The notes: generated by a model not told the origin, from the sequence alone. A DNA stretch of 64,000 nt from Acanthosepion lycidas (GCA_963932145.1 OZ010600.1:55286220-55350219), one strand, 5' to 3'; shown: positions 22,178 through 34,070, numbered from the stretch's first letter. Numbers and translations are program-made.

Positions 22178-22239
22178 TTGATCAAATCGAGACGGATATT
22201 GCTGATTGTCCTTTGAATTTTGTCCAGAATTTCTAAATA
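22178..22239 (-). mobile_element. CR1-like LINE, downstream part, split by the solo LTR
   Basis: The minus strand reads MYLEILDKIQRTISNIRLDL, the segment that follows the GAP motif in this LINE family. Its upstream part is at 24293-24480, on the other side of the LTR. Confidence 0.7.
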
Positions 22240-22243
22240 CATA

Positions 22244-24288
22244 TGTGACATCAGAACCCGATCTAGAGTCTTATCCCGGTCACGGCGCCAATTGTGACAT
22301 CGGCCACTCCCGTTCGTTCGTTCGGGTGGGTGTCGCTCCAAACGTGATGTCCGCCCGTCTGCGTCAGTCGTGCTATCCCGTCCTGTGACGACCAACTGGC
22401 TTGGTATTGGTCGCGGCACCCAAGTGTGACGTTCCAACCTTTTGGCGATTCGGATGGGAATCGGGTTAGATCCGATAACAGCCTCGTCGTTCCCAACTCG
22501 CCTCCAACGCCTGGTTACCGAAGTAACTACTTTGATTCCCAGTCTGCCTACCCACGTTGTGAATTGATCTAGGCAGAGGAAATCAATCAGTCGTCGGGGC
22601 CGTAATGCAAGCTGAGTTCGAATGAGGATGGTATCACACAAATAGATGTGAGAGAAAATAAAATAACAACTGGAAAAGTTCAAGTTATTAAAAAAAAAAG
22701 GATAACAATACTTTATATTTGTTGCTGGATACAGGGTCACGTCTATCTCCCAACCCGCTATGTGGATTCGTGGCACGTTGTTTTTTTTGTTTTTTTTGTT
22801 AGGCGAGTCTTAACATCTAAGCTGTCTGTCCTTTAAGAAACTCGTTCTTGGTGTGTCTTCATGCGAAATTCATAAAACTTATTTTGGTGGTGTGAGTCTA
22901 AGTCGTTCTTCAAAAAAAATAAATTGTTCTTGGTTAGAAGATGAGTTCGGAATTTGCGCGAATCTTGGTCAGCTCTTCGTGGTGGGTCTTCAGAGCTCTC
23001 AACTGGAACTCGGTCTCAAACTAACTGCAACTAAAAAACTCTCTCTCGAACTCTCATTTTCGCTCGCTGCGACTTTGCTTATATGGACGCCGACCCAAAC
23101 CGGGGTGGTCTCGTCGGGGTTTGAGGTTCCTTGATAATTCTAAATCCATAGTCCACTTCTTTAGTTTTGGTCAGGAATTTTCCACTCCTTTCCATTTTTG
23201 GAAGTCTTCTCTTACCCCCACCTTCTCTTATTCTCATATGGATATCTCACCATACTTCAGAGTGGCGTCAACGGTTTTCCCACTTCCTCGCAGCAACTTC
23301 TCATACCTACCTCTCAATGGGCGGCGGCGGGCTCCCCCCTTGCGTCACATGATCACCTCCGCCTGGCTCTCGTTAACATTCAGCCAATGGCGTTCAACAG
23401 TGTGGGCGTGACCAGACTAGCCTTGTTCTTAAAAAAATATATATTTTGCTCAAAGAAAAAAAATTATCTTTTTCTTTTCCTTTTCTTTCTTTTGTTTCTC
23501 TCTTCTTCTCTGGCCGCCAAGAGGACAATACGACCCGTAGAGTGATAATCTCAATTCTTATCCTAACGTCACGGCATATGGAATTCTTCAATCAGATTTT
23601 CGCCAGCACCAAGAGGCTAGTCAACCAGACACACTCATTCTTCGGCGCCAACGAAATATTGTTTCGCTGTCATATTCAAATTCCAACACAGCCCAGATGT
23701 GTTTTCTCTCAATGACACCTCCCATCGACAAAGACCCAACCTAGAGTTGGCTCTCTTTGTATGTGGTCAACAGATGACCTATTAAATTGTTTGCCACCAT
23801 GACACAGTTAATTCTTTATCTATTTGAAACTCTGTAGCCATCTGGTGTTTGTCAATTAGCTTTATGACAATGACCATAAGAATTTTCACCATTCTTCATT
23901 TATCAAAATAACATCGCCAAATGTCTCTGTCGTGGGTGGCTTTCCTTCATTATCTAAGCCTAAGTCTCGCCTCTCTTTTCCTTTCTTTTTTCCTCACAGG
24001 GAATTTTCACCTACCTCCGATAACTTGCTTACCACCATGACACAGTTAATTCTTTATCTATTAAAAAAAAACTATGTATCAACCTGGACTTTGTCAGCTA
24101 GCCCTACGACAATGGCCGTCAGAATTTTCACCATTTTTTCCATTATCAAAATAACATTGCCAAATGTCTCTGTCGTGGGTGGCCTCACTTTATCATATAA
24201 GTTAAGTCTCGTCTCTCTTTTTCTTTCTTTTCTTTCTCTTTTTCCTTTCCTTCTTTTCCCTCTTTTTGCGCCCCTAAATGGTGTCACA
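22244..24288 (-). mobile_element. Solo LTR of the 9.4-kb gypsy family
   Basis: Begins TGTGACAC (minus strand, 24288) and ends GTCACA (22244), with a CATA target duplication (22240-22243, 24289-24292) inside a LINE reading frame. Collinear with both LTR pieces of the 9397-14551 element and gives the full LTR length, about 2,045 bp. Repeated LTR-end modules occur at 22244, 22293, 22343 and 22425; the one at 22293 is followed (minus strand) by TGGCGCCGTGACCGGGAT, which resembles a primer site for tRNA-His. No internal region remains. Confidence 0.85.
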
Positions 24289-24292
24289 CATA

Positions 24293-24480
24293 ACAGAAGC
24301 ACCAAACTGTAGGTGACTGCAATATTCGATGCCTGTAACGAATGACAGACTTATAAAAGTGTAAGACAGTTTGGGTGAGAAAAATCTGTTTTGCACGAAA
24401 CAGTGAATCAATGTTCGTAGCAGCAGGCTTAGCGATTTTTCCTGGTGGTGAGTACTAGTAGGTGACCACCCTACCAAAGT
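24293..24480 (-). mobile_element. CR1-like LINE, upstream part, split by the solo LTR
   Basis: The minus strand reads FSPKLSYTFISLSFVTGIEY then CSHLQFGAS, the RT C-terminal motif seen at 6251-6460. The sequence resumes beyond the LTR at 22239. Confidence 0.7.
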
Positions 24481-25170
24481 AATCTATCACGCAGTCGCTG
24501 GAAGGCGTCGTCCGCCAACACCTCCAGCAGAAGTAATCTGGCGCTGGATGATGTTCCGACGCTCTGCCAAGACCGGTAGAGCTGGAAGAACAAGCTGGCT
24601 CTCGTTGAGTTCAACGCCTTCATGACCAGATTTAGCAATAGTAGCAATTACATATCAGTGGAGAATGTTAGAAAGAGCGGACGCAATGAGTAACTCTCCT
24701 GTAGGTTAGCGTCAGCCGATGGAACGTAGAATTGTCTAAGGCGATTAAACAGAGCAGTTTAGTGTTAGGGGCGTTAAAATTAACAGACTATTCCTTGCCG
24801 CGGTTACTAACAGATTGGGTTTTATTTTTCATAGCAATGGTAAACATTAAACCGAGAAGGTGTAATGAGTAATTCTCTTGGAGGTTAGCATCAGTCATAT
24901 CGATGGAAGGCAGAACAGCTTGTCTAAGGCGATTAAAGAAAGCAGTTTAAGTTTGGAGGTGTTAAACTTAGCAGGCTATTTCTTGCCCAAGTTAACAACA
25001 GATTAGGTTTTATTTTTCATTTTTTGGGGGTGGGGGCTTCCGAATTTTTTTTTTTGTTTTTACCTTCCTTAAAATAAAATGCTAAAATATCTTATTTGCT
25101 TATTTCATCTTCAATTTTACAAGCAATAAAGATAAATACACATTTTTTTTAGAAAAATATTAAATACATA
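24481..25170. other. Old direct duplication, no gene recognised
   Basis: 24690-24835 and 24865-25020 are related (gagtaactctcctgtaggtt / gagtaattctcttggaggtt; gtctaaggcgattaaa; agattgggttttatttttca / agattaggttttatttttca), unit about 175-180 bp. Confidence 0.5.
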
Positions 25171-25174
25171 CGAT

Positions 25175-25718
25175 GACAGCTATCACAATACAATCGTCCT
25201 GGGTATGACAATAAACTACATCCGCGTCCCGGGTAAGACAATAAACTATACGTCCGCGTCCTGGATAAGACGATAAACTACGTCCAACAGCAAGGTCTCT
25301 GATCAGGAGGTTTTGAGGAAGGTGGAACCACCTCTTAACTGCTAGTGTTCCCAGGTCCACCCTGACCCGGGGTAGTAGCACCCGTTAGGGTCCCAGCTAT
25401 GGGCAAATACTTAACACCCAAATTTGTTTAAAAATATGTTTTAATACTAGAAATATTTTGTAATAAAAAAAGATTATTACCAGCAATAATTTTTGAAGGA
25501 ATAATTATTATCAGTAATACTTTAAAAAAAAAATACCAGCAATATAAACAGCTATTCATTTTTTGAAAAAAATATTACCTATAAACTTCTACAAGGAAAA
25601 ATATTCCCAGAAATAGATTTTTGAAGAAAAACATATTACCAGCAATAAAAATTTTGTCGGCATTAAATAACCCATTGAGGTTGATATGCCGTAAAATAAA
25701 ACAAGCCAAACCAAACAC
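25175..25718 (-). repeat. Repeat A, full-length, minus strand
   Basis: Ends in the reverse of the head signature (ttgaggttgatatgccgtaa). Starts with three tail subrepeats of the type tgggtatgacaataaactac-tccgcg, then the ggtggaacc, acccggggtag and gggtcccagctatgg blocks. Internal accagcaata-attttt subrepeats. Confidence 0.75.
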
Positions 25719-25779
25719 TCAAAAGAGACAGTTTTGAATGAAGATGTTTTGACGGGATTTTCAATTTTTTTTTAATTGC

Positions 25780-25783
<4 letters not shown>

Positions 25784-25829
<46 letters not shown>

Positions 25830-25831
25830 TC
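25784..25831 (+). repeat. (CT)n microsatellite
   Basis: ct repeats with a few interruptions. Confidence 0.9.
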
Positions 25832-25834
25832 GTT

Positions 25835-26945
25835 TAATAGACGTTCTAATATGATGCGCGACATCGAGCAAGCACTTGAAGTTCTGTTACACGCTTCTTA
25901 AGTCGATCCTAAACGTAAGAACTTTACAAAAGTAACCAATTGTTTAGAAGAAAAATTTATTATGAATATCAAATATTAGTTTCCGCTTAATTTCTTTGTG
26001 TTAGACACGAGCTTCAGCCACAGCAGGTCGTCCGTTTAAAAGGCATCAGCTCTCCAGAGGCTTCGGATCGCTCGGCACACCACGTTTATATAAAGTGCCA
26101 GATTTGCTCTTCGTTCTTCGCACGTCAAATAAGCTTCGTGTTTAATTCGCAGCAGATCTCGTTAGGACAAACACGTTGATCACATTGCCACGAGATTTAT
26201 GGCTCCACCTTTCACATCCTGTCGCGGCCACTGAAAGGAAACACTATTGACACGTTAATATTGGAATTCATTTTCAAGAATTTTCTCTTGTCTTTTATTT
26301 ATTTATTTTTTCGGTGGCTGGGGGTGCTTTTATGATTGCTCGCGTTGGTGTGTATTGTGTTAGTGCTAAGAATGCAACTGCCTTTAGTCATATCCCTCGC
26401 GGGAGTGTGGAGGGGAAGAAAGGTTGTTCCTAGATAAACCACCGCGGAAAAAAATAGTTTGACATTTTATTTATTTGATTTGTTTCGTGAATTTAATTTC
26501 TGTCGTGTTTTACAATTTTTATTGTCACTTTTTATCGATTTTCCTGTTTGCCCATTAATTTACGGGTTCCTCCGTTCTTTTATTTGCAATTTACGCTTTT
26601 ATGAGATTTTTTTTATTTCCTATTTACAGGGAAAATATCGAATTCTTATGAGAATATTTATACGATGTGGAAAAGACTAATTATTGTTTAATAATCGCAT
26701 TTTATGCCCAGGACTATTTTAAGCGCGGCATCCTCCATAGAAATACCTTTCTGTCTGCATATGTACGTATGTGTGCGGGTGAAATTTTAAATATATCATT
26801 GTTGTCTTTATCTGTCTGTTGCTATAGTGGGTAAATGAGTTTACACACGTTTGGAGCATGTTTTCGATTCTACACCACAAGAAAAAATATATATTCTTTA
26901 GCTTTTTATCTACAAGGAAAAAACGTATACATGCCGTTCGTCGCT
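25835..26945. other. No recognisable gene
   Basis: AT-rich sequence. The 73-codon ORF at 26459 has no recognisable domain and skewed composition. Confidence 0.3.
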
Positions 26946-26949
26946 AGAA

Positions 26950-27380
26950 TATAAATAAATTTTAGGGACTTATAAAGTTAATGTCTCAGTAGCTATTTTT
27001 TTTTCTAGAGTACATATTGCAATTTTGTTGTTATTATTGTTTTTCTTTAGCATTCCGTGTTGCTGGTTGTCATATTATTAGGTTGGTGCAAAAATAATGT
27101 CGGCTTTTGACGTTAAAAAATACGTCAAAAAACGACACTATTTTTTAACCAACCTAATATATTCATTTCTATGCTTGGTCGGCTCAGATTTTTGTGGCCT
27201 AGCATATGTTCTGATTCCTTAAGGTTTCGAATTTCCAGTGATGTTCTCTGTCTATTATTTCAACCTCATCGCACAGAGGGTGGTGATCTCCCTTTTCCCT
27301 CCATATGTGGTCAGCTACGCCAGATTTTTCTATTTCTCCTTGTGTTAATGTATGTCCTACTTAAGCACCTGTATTAAAAT
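26950..27380 (+). repeat. Repeat B fragment interrupted by a MITE
   Basis: Flanks of the MITE at 27078-27157 join into the internal part of repeat B as seen at 28420-28690 and 59600-59945 (acttataaa-ttaatgtctc, ctggtt-tcatat | tattcatttctatgcttggt, ggtgatctcccttt, catatgtggtcagc). Confidence 0.75.
27078..27157. mobile_element. Mariner-type palindromic MITE, short variant
   Basis: 80 bp between TA dinucleotides with one full TTAGGTTGGTGCAAAAATA end; the other end is altered (ttttttaaccaacctaa, lacking gcacc). Inserted in repeat B. Confidence 0.85.
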
Positions 27381-27480
27381 ATTTAAGCCTTGAAAATACA
27401 AGGTGTGATAGAAATAACACCCGCCATATATTGGTAAGATAGTAAATGGTATTTTTGAGAGGTATATGTGAGAAGTATTT

Positions 27481-27562
27481 CTGCCGCATCCTCTCTGTCT
27501 CTCTCTGTTTCTCTCTCTCAGTCTCAGTCTCAGTCTCTGTCTCTGTCTCTCTCTCTCTCTCC

Positions 27563-27609
<47 letters not shown>
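27481..27609 (+). repeat. (CT)n-(TA)n compound microsatellite
   Basis: A ctctgt/ctcagt-type tract followed by (ta)n; the copy at 32832-32934 has a different length and internal pattern. Confidence 0.9.
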
Positions 27610-27612
<3 letters not shown>

Positions 27613-28090
27613 CGTGAAGCTATATACATAAAACAGTTGAAACCTAACCTGAACAAAATAAACTATGAAATCTTCACAACCATTCTTAAATGCCTTTAAT
27701 TGATAACAGAAGTCATTGGTTTATACCAACGGCGGCCCATACTTAATACTTCTCGTTTTCACTCTCGCGTGGTCATGTGTGACGTCACGAGCTGTGGTGG
27801 GATTTTCGCTTCTGCGTCTCGTATACACGAGTTTGCCGTTGCTTTGAAATCATTCATGCAACAAAAACAGACTATCATTATTGTTTCGTCCATGTATTGT
27901 TTAATATAGTGAAATGTAACTGTCGTCTTTGATAATGGCTTTTGCAAGCCGAAAGCTTAGATTGGATTAAAAAACATCTATCATTATGGTGATTTCCTTT
28001 CGTCTTTCAATGATAATGTTATTAAGTTTATCAGACAATATGAAAGGAATTTACTTAAAATAAATAGACAAAACTTATCTATATTATTTA
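27610..28090. other. Unassigned block inside the duplication
   Basis: Identical to the block at 32935-33430 apart from rare differences. Has a tgtgacgtcacgagc (CRE-like) motif at 27778. Short ORFs on both strands lack recognisable domains; no evidence they are genes. Confidence 0.35.
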
Positions 28091-28105
28091 ATGAAAGATG
28101 TATCA

Positions 28106-28138
<33 letters not shown>

Positions 28139-28139
28139 T

Positions 28140-28740
28140 GAGATATTGTAATAATTTACATTTTTACATTGTTCGGATTGTTGATCTTGTTCAAGATTCG
28201 GCCGTTGTACGCCCCGACCTTCTTCAGGCGATTGGAATTTCGAATTGAACTGTGTTCGTCCAGATATCTCAGTTAGTTCCCTTTAACTCAATTCTCCAAG
28301 TTTTTGTTCATCACTGCTGTCACCAGGTATTGAACTCACAAGTCCCGGGATCCAATTAACACTTTTATCCACTGGACCATTTGTCCTGATGTGGGCTATC
28401 AGTGTATAAATATTTGGGACTTATAAACATAATGTCTCGGTAGCTATTTTTTACTAGAGCTCATATTGCAATTTTGTTTTTATTATTGCTTTTCTCTAGC
28501 ACTCCGTATGACTGGTTCCCATATTGTATTCATTTCTATGCTTGGTCGGCTCAGATTTTTATGAGATAGCATATGTGCTGATTCCTTAAGTTTTCGTATT
28601 TTCCGATTATGTTCTCTGTCTATTATTTCAACGTCAACCCACAAGGGGCGGTGATCTCCCTTTTTCCTTCATATGTGGCAATAAAGATGAAGACAACAGT
28701 CCGAACAATGTAAATAATATAAATACATCGACTTTATATT
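28140..28740. repeat. Repeat B (foldback type) with tRNA-like core
   Basis: Ends are inverted (tacattgttcgga left, tccgaacaatgta right) and flanked by (TA)n at 28110-28135 and 28738-28752. On the minus strand a box-A-like tggtccagtggataaaag and a box-B-like gagttcaatacc lie near 28326-28385. Related to 59284-60149. Confidence 0.65.
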
Positions 28741-28851
28741 ATATATATATATGTTCGACTATATAGATATCATTCCAAAATAAACTTTGTACAGTGTAGA
28801 TAAATTTCCTTGTAGAAAGCAAGCCCAAGTAACACCTACAGTATGTATGTT

Positions 28852-29450
28852 TGCTTTGGTTTGGTTTGTTCTACGGCATATCAACCTCAATAGGTTATTT
28901 AATGCCGACAAAATTTTTGTTGCTGGTAATATTTTGTTTTGTCAAATATCTATTTCTGATAATATTTTTCCTTCAAAAATGTATTGCTGATTTTTTTTTT
29001 GTTTCAAAAATGTATTTCTAGTAATATTTATTTTTAAAAAACATGGTTGGTAATATTTTTTTTTTTCAAAAATGTATTGTTGGTAATAGTTTTTGTGTTT
29101 TTGTTTTTCTTCAAAAAACTTTTGCTGGTAATAAATTTTAAAGTATTTCTGGTTTTAAAACTTATTTTTACACTTTCATAGTGTTTTTACCTCAATTTCA
29201 GGGTTAACTATTTGCCCATATCTGGGACCCTAACAGGTGCTACCACACCGGGTCAGGGCGAATCTGGAAACACCAGCAATTATGAGGTGGTTCTACTCAA
29301 AACCTCCTGATCAGAGGCTTTGGTGTTGAACGTAGTTTATCGTCTTACCCACGACGCAGATGTAGCTTGTCGTCTTACCCACGACGCGGATGTAGTTTAT
29401 CGTCATACCCAGGACGCGGATGTAGTTTAGTGTCATACCCAGGACGGACA
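28852..29450 (+). repeat. Repeat A, full-length
   Basis: Head tacggcatatcaacctcaat then ggttatttaatgcc. Middle: about six diverged subrepeats of the type gctggtaatattttt...tcaaaaatgtatt. Then gggaccctaacaggtgctac, accgggtcaggg and gaggtggttct blocks. Tail: four units gatgtagtttatcgtcatac-ccaggacgc. Flanking duplications not identified. Confidence 0.75.
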
Positions 29451-29469
29451 GTATGCATGTTTGTCAGTA

Positions 29470-30060
29470 AAAGAAACAGCACAAGATGTGAATTACAAAT
29501 TGGAGATGTCAAATACAAAAATTTAAATATCTAGGAAGAGTTAAAAACGAATGGGAAATGCGGAACCGAAATCCGAATGTGCATTGGGATATGGAATGAT
29601 GCCTTCCATAAGTTAAGCAAAGTATTAAGAAACAGGAAAATTTCATTTGAAACAAAGAAAAGAGTACTGAACTGTGATGCAATATATCAGTACTCCTATA
29701 TGTCTGTGGATGCTGGACAATTTCCCCACAGATGAAGACGAGACTTGTTCTACAGAAGGATGCTGAGAACACCATGAATTGAACACGTGAGCAACGACGA
29801 AGTTTTAGAGAAAATGGAAACAAAATGACACTTATACTTAGCATCAGAGACATTTGCAATTACTTGGGCACATAATGAGGATAGAGGGCTTGAGAAATTC
29901 ATAGGGTATATTGACGGCAAGAGAATCAGAGGAATATAGCGTATCACATACCTAACGAGCTTATGTAAATCGGTGGCAGAACACGAATAAGGATGTATAG
30001 AAAGACGACAAAGGAGAGGAAGTTGTGAAGAGCCATGGTCGTGATAATTTTGTGTCCGTT
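29470..30060 (+). mobile_element. RTE-like LINE fragment, C-terminal part
   Basis: The plus strand in broken frames reads a TVMQYIST...CLWMLDNFPTDEDE segment, EHHELNT, FRKWKQND, LLGHIMRIEGLRNS and ITYLTSLCKSVAEHE, ending SHGRDNFVSVF. At 30061 it meets an inverted fragment of the same family, forming an imperfect palindrome. Confidence 0.7.
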
Positions 30061-31650
30061 TTCACTAAAATATCGTCGTTCCTCACATGTTCAGTTCGTA
30101 GTATTCCCAGCATCCCTCTGTAGAAACACATTTCTGTTGCCTGAAGTCTCTTCTTCATCTGTGATGAGATTGTCCAGCATTCACTGCCATATAAGAAGAC
30201 TGATATTACGTAACAGTTCAGTACTCTTTTCTTTGTTTTTCTTGCTTCAAGTCTCTTATTCATCTGTGAGGAGATTCTTCAGCATTCACTACCATATAGG
30301 AGGATTGATATTACGTAACAGTTCAGTACTCTTTTCTTTGTTTCTCTTGCTTCAAGTCTCTTTTTCATCTGTGAGATTTTCCAGCATTCACTGCTAGATA
30401 AGAAGACTGTTATTACGTAACAGTTCAGTACTCTTTTCTTCGTTTCTCTTGCTTCAAGCCTCTTCTTTATCTGTGAGGAGATTCTTCAGCATTCACTGGC
30501 ATGTAAGAGGATTGATATTACGTAACAGTTCGGTACACATTTCTTTGTTTCTCTTGCTTCAAGTGTCTTCTTCATCTGTGATGAGATTTTCCAGCATTCA
30601 CTGCCATATAGGAGGACTGATATTACGTAACAGTTCAGTACTCTTATCTCTGTTTCTCTTGCTTCAAGTCTCTTATTCATCTGTGAGGAGATTTTCCAGC
30701 ATTCACGGCTATATAAGAAGACTGATATTACGTAACAGTTCAGTACTCTTTTCTTTGTTTCTCTTGCTTCAAGTCTCTTCTTCATCTGTGAGGAGATTCT
30801 ACAGCCTTCACTGCCATATAAGAGGACTGATATTACGTAACAGTTCAGTACTCTTTTCTTTGTTTCTCTTGCTTCAAGTCTCTTCTTCATCTGTGCGGAG
30901 ATTCTCCAGCATTCACTGCTATATAAGAAGACTGATATTACGTAACAGTTCAGTACACTTTTCTTTGTTTCTCTTGCTTCAAGTCTCTTCTTCATCTGTG
31001 GGGAGATTTTCCAGCATCCACTGCCATATAGGAGGACTGATATAACGTAACAGTTCAGTACTCTTTTCTTTGTTTCTCTTGCTTCAAGTCTCTTTTTCAT
31101 TTGTGTGGAGATTTTCCAGCATTCATTGCTATATAAGAGGACTGATATTACGTAGCAGCTCAGTACTCTTTTCTTTGTTTGTCTTGCTTCAAGTCTCTTC
31201 TTTATCTGTGAGGAGATTCTTCAGCATTCACTGCCATATAAGAGGACTGATATTACGTACGAGTTCAGTCCTCTTTTCTTTGTTTCTCTTGCTTCAAGTC
31301 TCTTTTTCATCTCTGAGATTTTCCAGCATTCACTGCTATATAAGAAGAGTGATATTACGTAACAGTTCAGTACTGTTTTCTTTGTTCTTCTTCCTTCAAG
31401 TCTCTTCTTCATCTGTGAGGAGATTTTCCAGCATTCACTGCCATATAGGAGCACTGATATTACATAACAGTTCAGCACTGTTTTCTTTGTTTCTCTTGCT
31501 TCAAGTGTCTTCTTCATGTGTGAGGAGATTTTCCAGCATTCATTGCAATATAAGAAGGCTGTTATTACATAACAGTTCAGTACTCTTTTCACTCTTTTCT
31601 TCTCTTTCCTGTTTCTTAATACTTTGTTTATCTCTTGGGAGGCATAAAAC
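30061..31650 (-). mobile_element. RTE-like LINE fragment with internal satellite
   Basis: On the minus strand the LINE enters at EINKVLRNRKEKK (near 31625), reaches KRVLNCYVIT..LYCNECWK, repeats this 35-codon segment about 14 times, and exits through LQATEMCFYRGMLGILRTEH near 30100. The flanking unique LINE sequence at both sides shows that the array expanded inside a LINE copy. Confidence 0.85.
30144..31600 (-). repeat. 105-bp satellite derived from LINE coding sequence, array 1
   Basis: About 14 tandem units of 105 bp (some 99 bp, missing codons at the SSQ end). Each encodes on the minus strand MKKRLEARETKKRVLNCYVI then SVLLYGSECWKISSQ. Because 105 is a multiple of three, frames stay open: minus ORFs at 30486-31100 and 31221-31709, plus-strand ORFs at 30449-31045 and 31070-31663. 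Array 2 is at 35490-38605. Confidence 0.95.
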
Positions 31651-32345
31651 ATGTTTAAAATAACAATTGACTGGGGAATTAAATGGCTTGTAAATTTCAA
31701 CGCCTCCAAAACAAACCTGCCTTCATTTAATCACCACAGAGAGCCCTTTCTGCCTATCATCAGGTTGGATGATGCTGAACTCCCGGACAGCAACGCTCTA
31801 TGCCTTCTAGGCATCACGTTTTCCACTGACAGGTAGTGGAGCGAATATATTGAATCAATTGCTACGTCTACTGCAAGAAAATTTGGCTACTGTGTCGTGT
31901 CAAAAGTATTTTCTGTTAGAATCCATCTTGCACATTCATAAATCAACCATTCGTCAGTGTATTTAATACTGTTGCTATATGTGATCTGAGGGTCCCGCTG
32001 AACATCTCGAGATTCTTGACAAAATCCAGAGAAATATCTGCAATACAATCGATCCTGACCAGGCATCTCGTCTCCAGTCACTTTCTCGCCGACACGACGT
32101 GGCTTCCCTCTGGCAATTGCTCGACGAGCTTTCTTGCCTGGTGCCACGACTACATGACTTTAAGCGTGCTACTAGATTGGCAATTAGGTCTCGCCGTTTT
32201 ACTGTTGAACTAGCTCGACGCGAACAGTCACTTCTATTGTAACGTTTTCTTTTTTTCGCACCCCACACCTGTGGAAATCCCTTCCGATTTCTTGTTTCCC
32301 AGATAACTACAATCTTCAAAAATTGAAATGCAATGTCCATCGACA
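31650..32345 (+). mobile_element. CR1/Jockey-like LINE 3' end
   Basis: The plus strand reads KITIDWGIKWLVNFNASKTN (RT region), LDDAELPDSNALCLLGITFS, then in other frames ILDKIQRNICNTIDPDQ, RRHDVASLWQLLDELSC and FKRATRLAIRSRRFTVELAR, ending near LQKLKCNVHRHL. Frameshifts near 31835, 31980 and 32245. The duplicate is at 38659-39354. Confidence 0.75.
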
Positions 32346-33429
32346 TCTTTTGCCTTCTTAAAAACTGTTCCTATTTTTGTCTTTTCCGCAATCCTCCCCA
32401 TTCTCAATGATCTCATCTACTTTCACTCACTGTAAAGCTCTGCATTCTAGTGGTATTTTATGGGGTAAAACGATTTATTCACACATTTTAACCAACCTAA
32501 TATATTCATTTCTATGCTTGGTCGGCTCAGGAGATTTTTGTGGCCTAGCATATGTTCTGATTCCTTAAGGTTTCGAATTTCCAGTGATGTTTTCTGTCTA
32601 TTATTTCAACCTCATCGCACAGAGGGTGGTGATCTCCCTTTTCCCTCCATATGTGGTCAGCTACGCCAGATTTTTCTATTTCTCCTTGTGTTAATGTATG
32701 TCCTACTTAAGCACCTGTATTAAAATATTTAAGCCTTGAAAATACAAGGTGTGATAGAAATAACGCCCGTCATATATTGGTAAGATAGTAAATGGTATTT
32801 TTGAGAGGTATATGTGAGAAGTATTTCTGCCGCATCCTCTCTGTCTCTCTCTGTTTCTCTCTCTCAGTCTCTGTCTATCTCTGTCTCTGTCTCTCTCTCT
32901 CTCTCCGTCTATATATATATATATATATATATATAATTCGTGAAGCTATATACATAAAACAGTTGAAACCTAACCTGAACAAAATAAACTATGAAATCTT
33001 CACAACCATTCTTAAATGCCTTTAATTGATAACAGAAGTCATTGGTTTATACCAACGGCGGCCCATACTTAATACTTCTCGTTTTCACTCTCGCGTGGTC
33101 ATGTGTGACGTCACGAGCTGTGGTGGGATTTTCGCTTCTGCGTCTCGTATACACGAGTTTGCCGTTGCTTTGAAATCATTCATGCAACAAAAACAGACTA
33201 TCATTATTGTTTCGTCCATGTATTGTTTAATATAGTGAAATGTAACTGTCGTCTTTGATAATGGCTTTTGCAAGCCGAAAGCTTAGATTGGATTAAAAAA
33301 CATCTATCATTATGGTGATTTCCTTTCGTCTTTCAATGATAATGTTATTAAGTTTATCAGACAATATGAAAGGAATTTACTTAAAATAAATAGACAAAAA
33401 TTATCTATATTATTTAATGAAAGATGTAT

Positions 33430-33466
<37 letters not shown>

Positions 33467-33472
33467 TGAGAT

Positions 33473-34070
33473 ATTGTAATAATTTACATTTTTACATTGT
33501 TCGGATTGTTGATCTTGTTCAAGATTCGGCCGTTGTACGCCCCGACCTTCTTCAGGCGATTGGAATTTCGAATTGAACTGTGTTCGTCCAGATATCTCAG
33601 TTAGTTCCCTTTAACTCAATTCTCCAAGTTTTTGTTCATCGCTGCTGTCACCAGGTATTGAACTCACAAGTCCCGGGATCCAATTAACACTTTTATCCAC
33701 TGGAACATGTGTCCTGATGTGGGCCATCAGTGTATAAATATTTGGGACTTATAAACATAATGTCTCGGTAGCTATTTTTTACTAGAGCTCATATTGCAAT
33801 TTTGTTTTTATTATTGCTTTTCTCTAGCACTCCGTATGACTGGTTCCCATATTGTATTCATTTCTATGCTTGGTCGGCTCAGATTTTTATGAGATAGCAT
33901 ATGTGCTGATTCCTTAAGTTTTCGTATTTTCCGATTATGTTCTCTGTCTATTATTTCAACGTCAACCCACAAGGGGCGGTGATCTCCCTTTTTCCTTCAT
34001 ATGTGGCAATAAAGATGAAGACAACAGTCCGAACAATGTAAATAATATAAATACATCGACTTTATATTAT
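33473..34070. repeat. Repeat B with tRNA-like core, duplicate copy
   Basis: Copy 2 of 28140-28740 with few substitutions (for example tggaacatgtgtcc for tggaccatttgtcc). Confidence 0.7.

Larger units (their letters stand above)
27143..32485. repeat. Segmental duplication, copy 1 (5.34 kb)
   Basis: Near-identical to 32486-39489 in the same orientation and directly adjacent. The left end lies inside the MITE tail (ttttaaccaacctaa); the right end follows gatttattcacaca. Contains, in order, repeat B internal part, (CT)n/(TA)n, an unassigned 0.5-kb block, a repeat B copy, repeat A, an RTE-like LINE, the 105-bp LINE-derived array (inverted) and a CR1-like LINE end. Confidence 0.92.

Noticed and set aside
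22293..22298. 22293 as the end of the solo LTR
   Set aside because: No target duplication fits there; ending at 22244 gives CATA on both sides and rejoins the interrupted LINE reading frame.
27700..27947. Identical short ORFs in both duplication copies (27700-27909, 27759-27947 and their duplicates) as conserved genes
   Set aside because: Identity only reflects the recent segmental duplication; there is no domain, start context or third copy to support coding.
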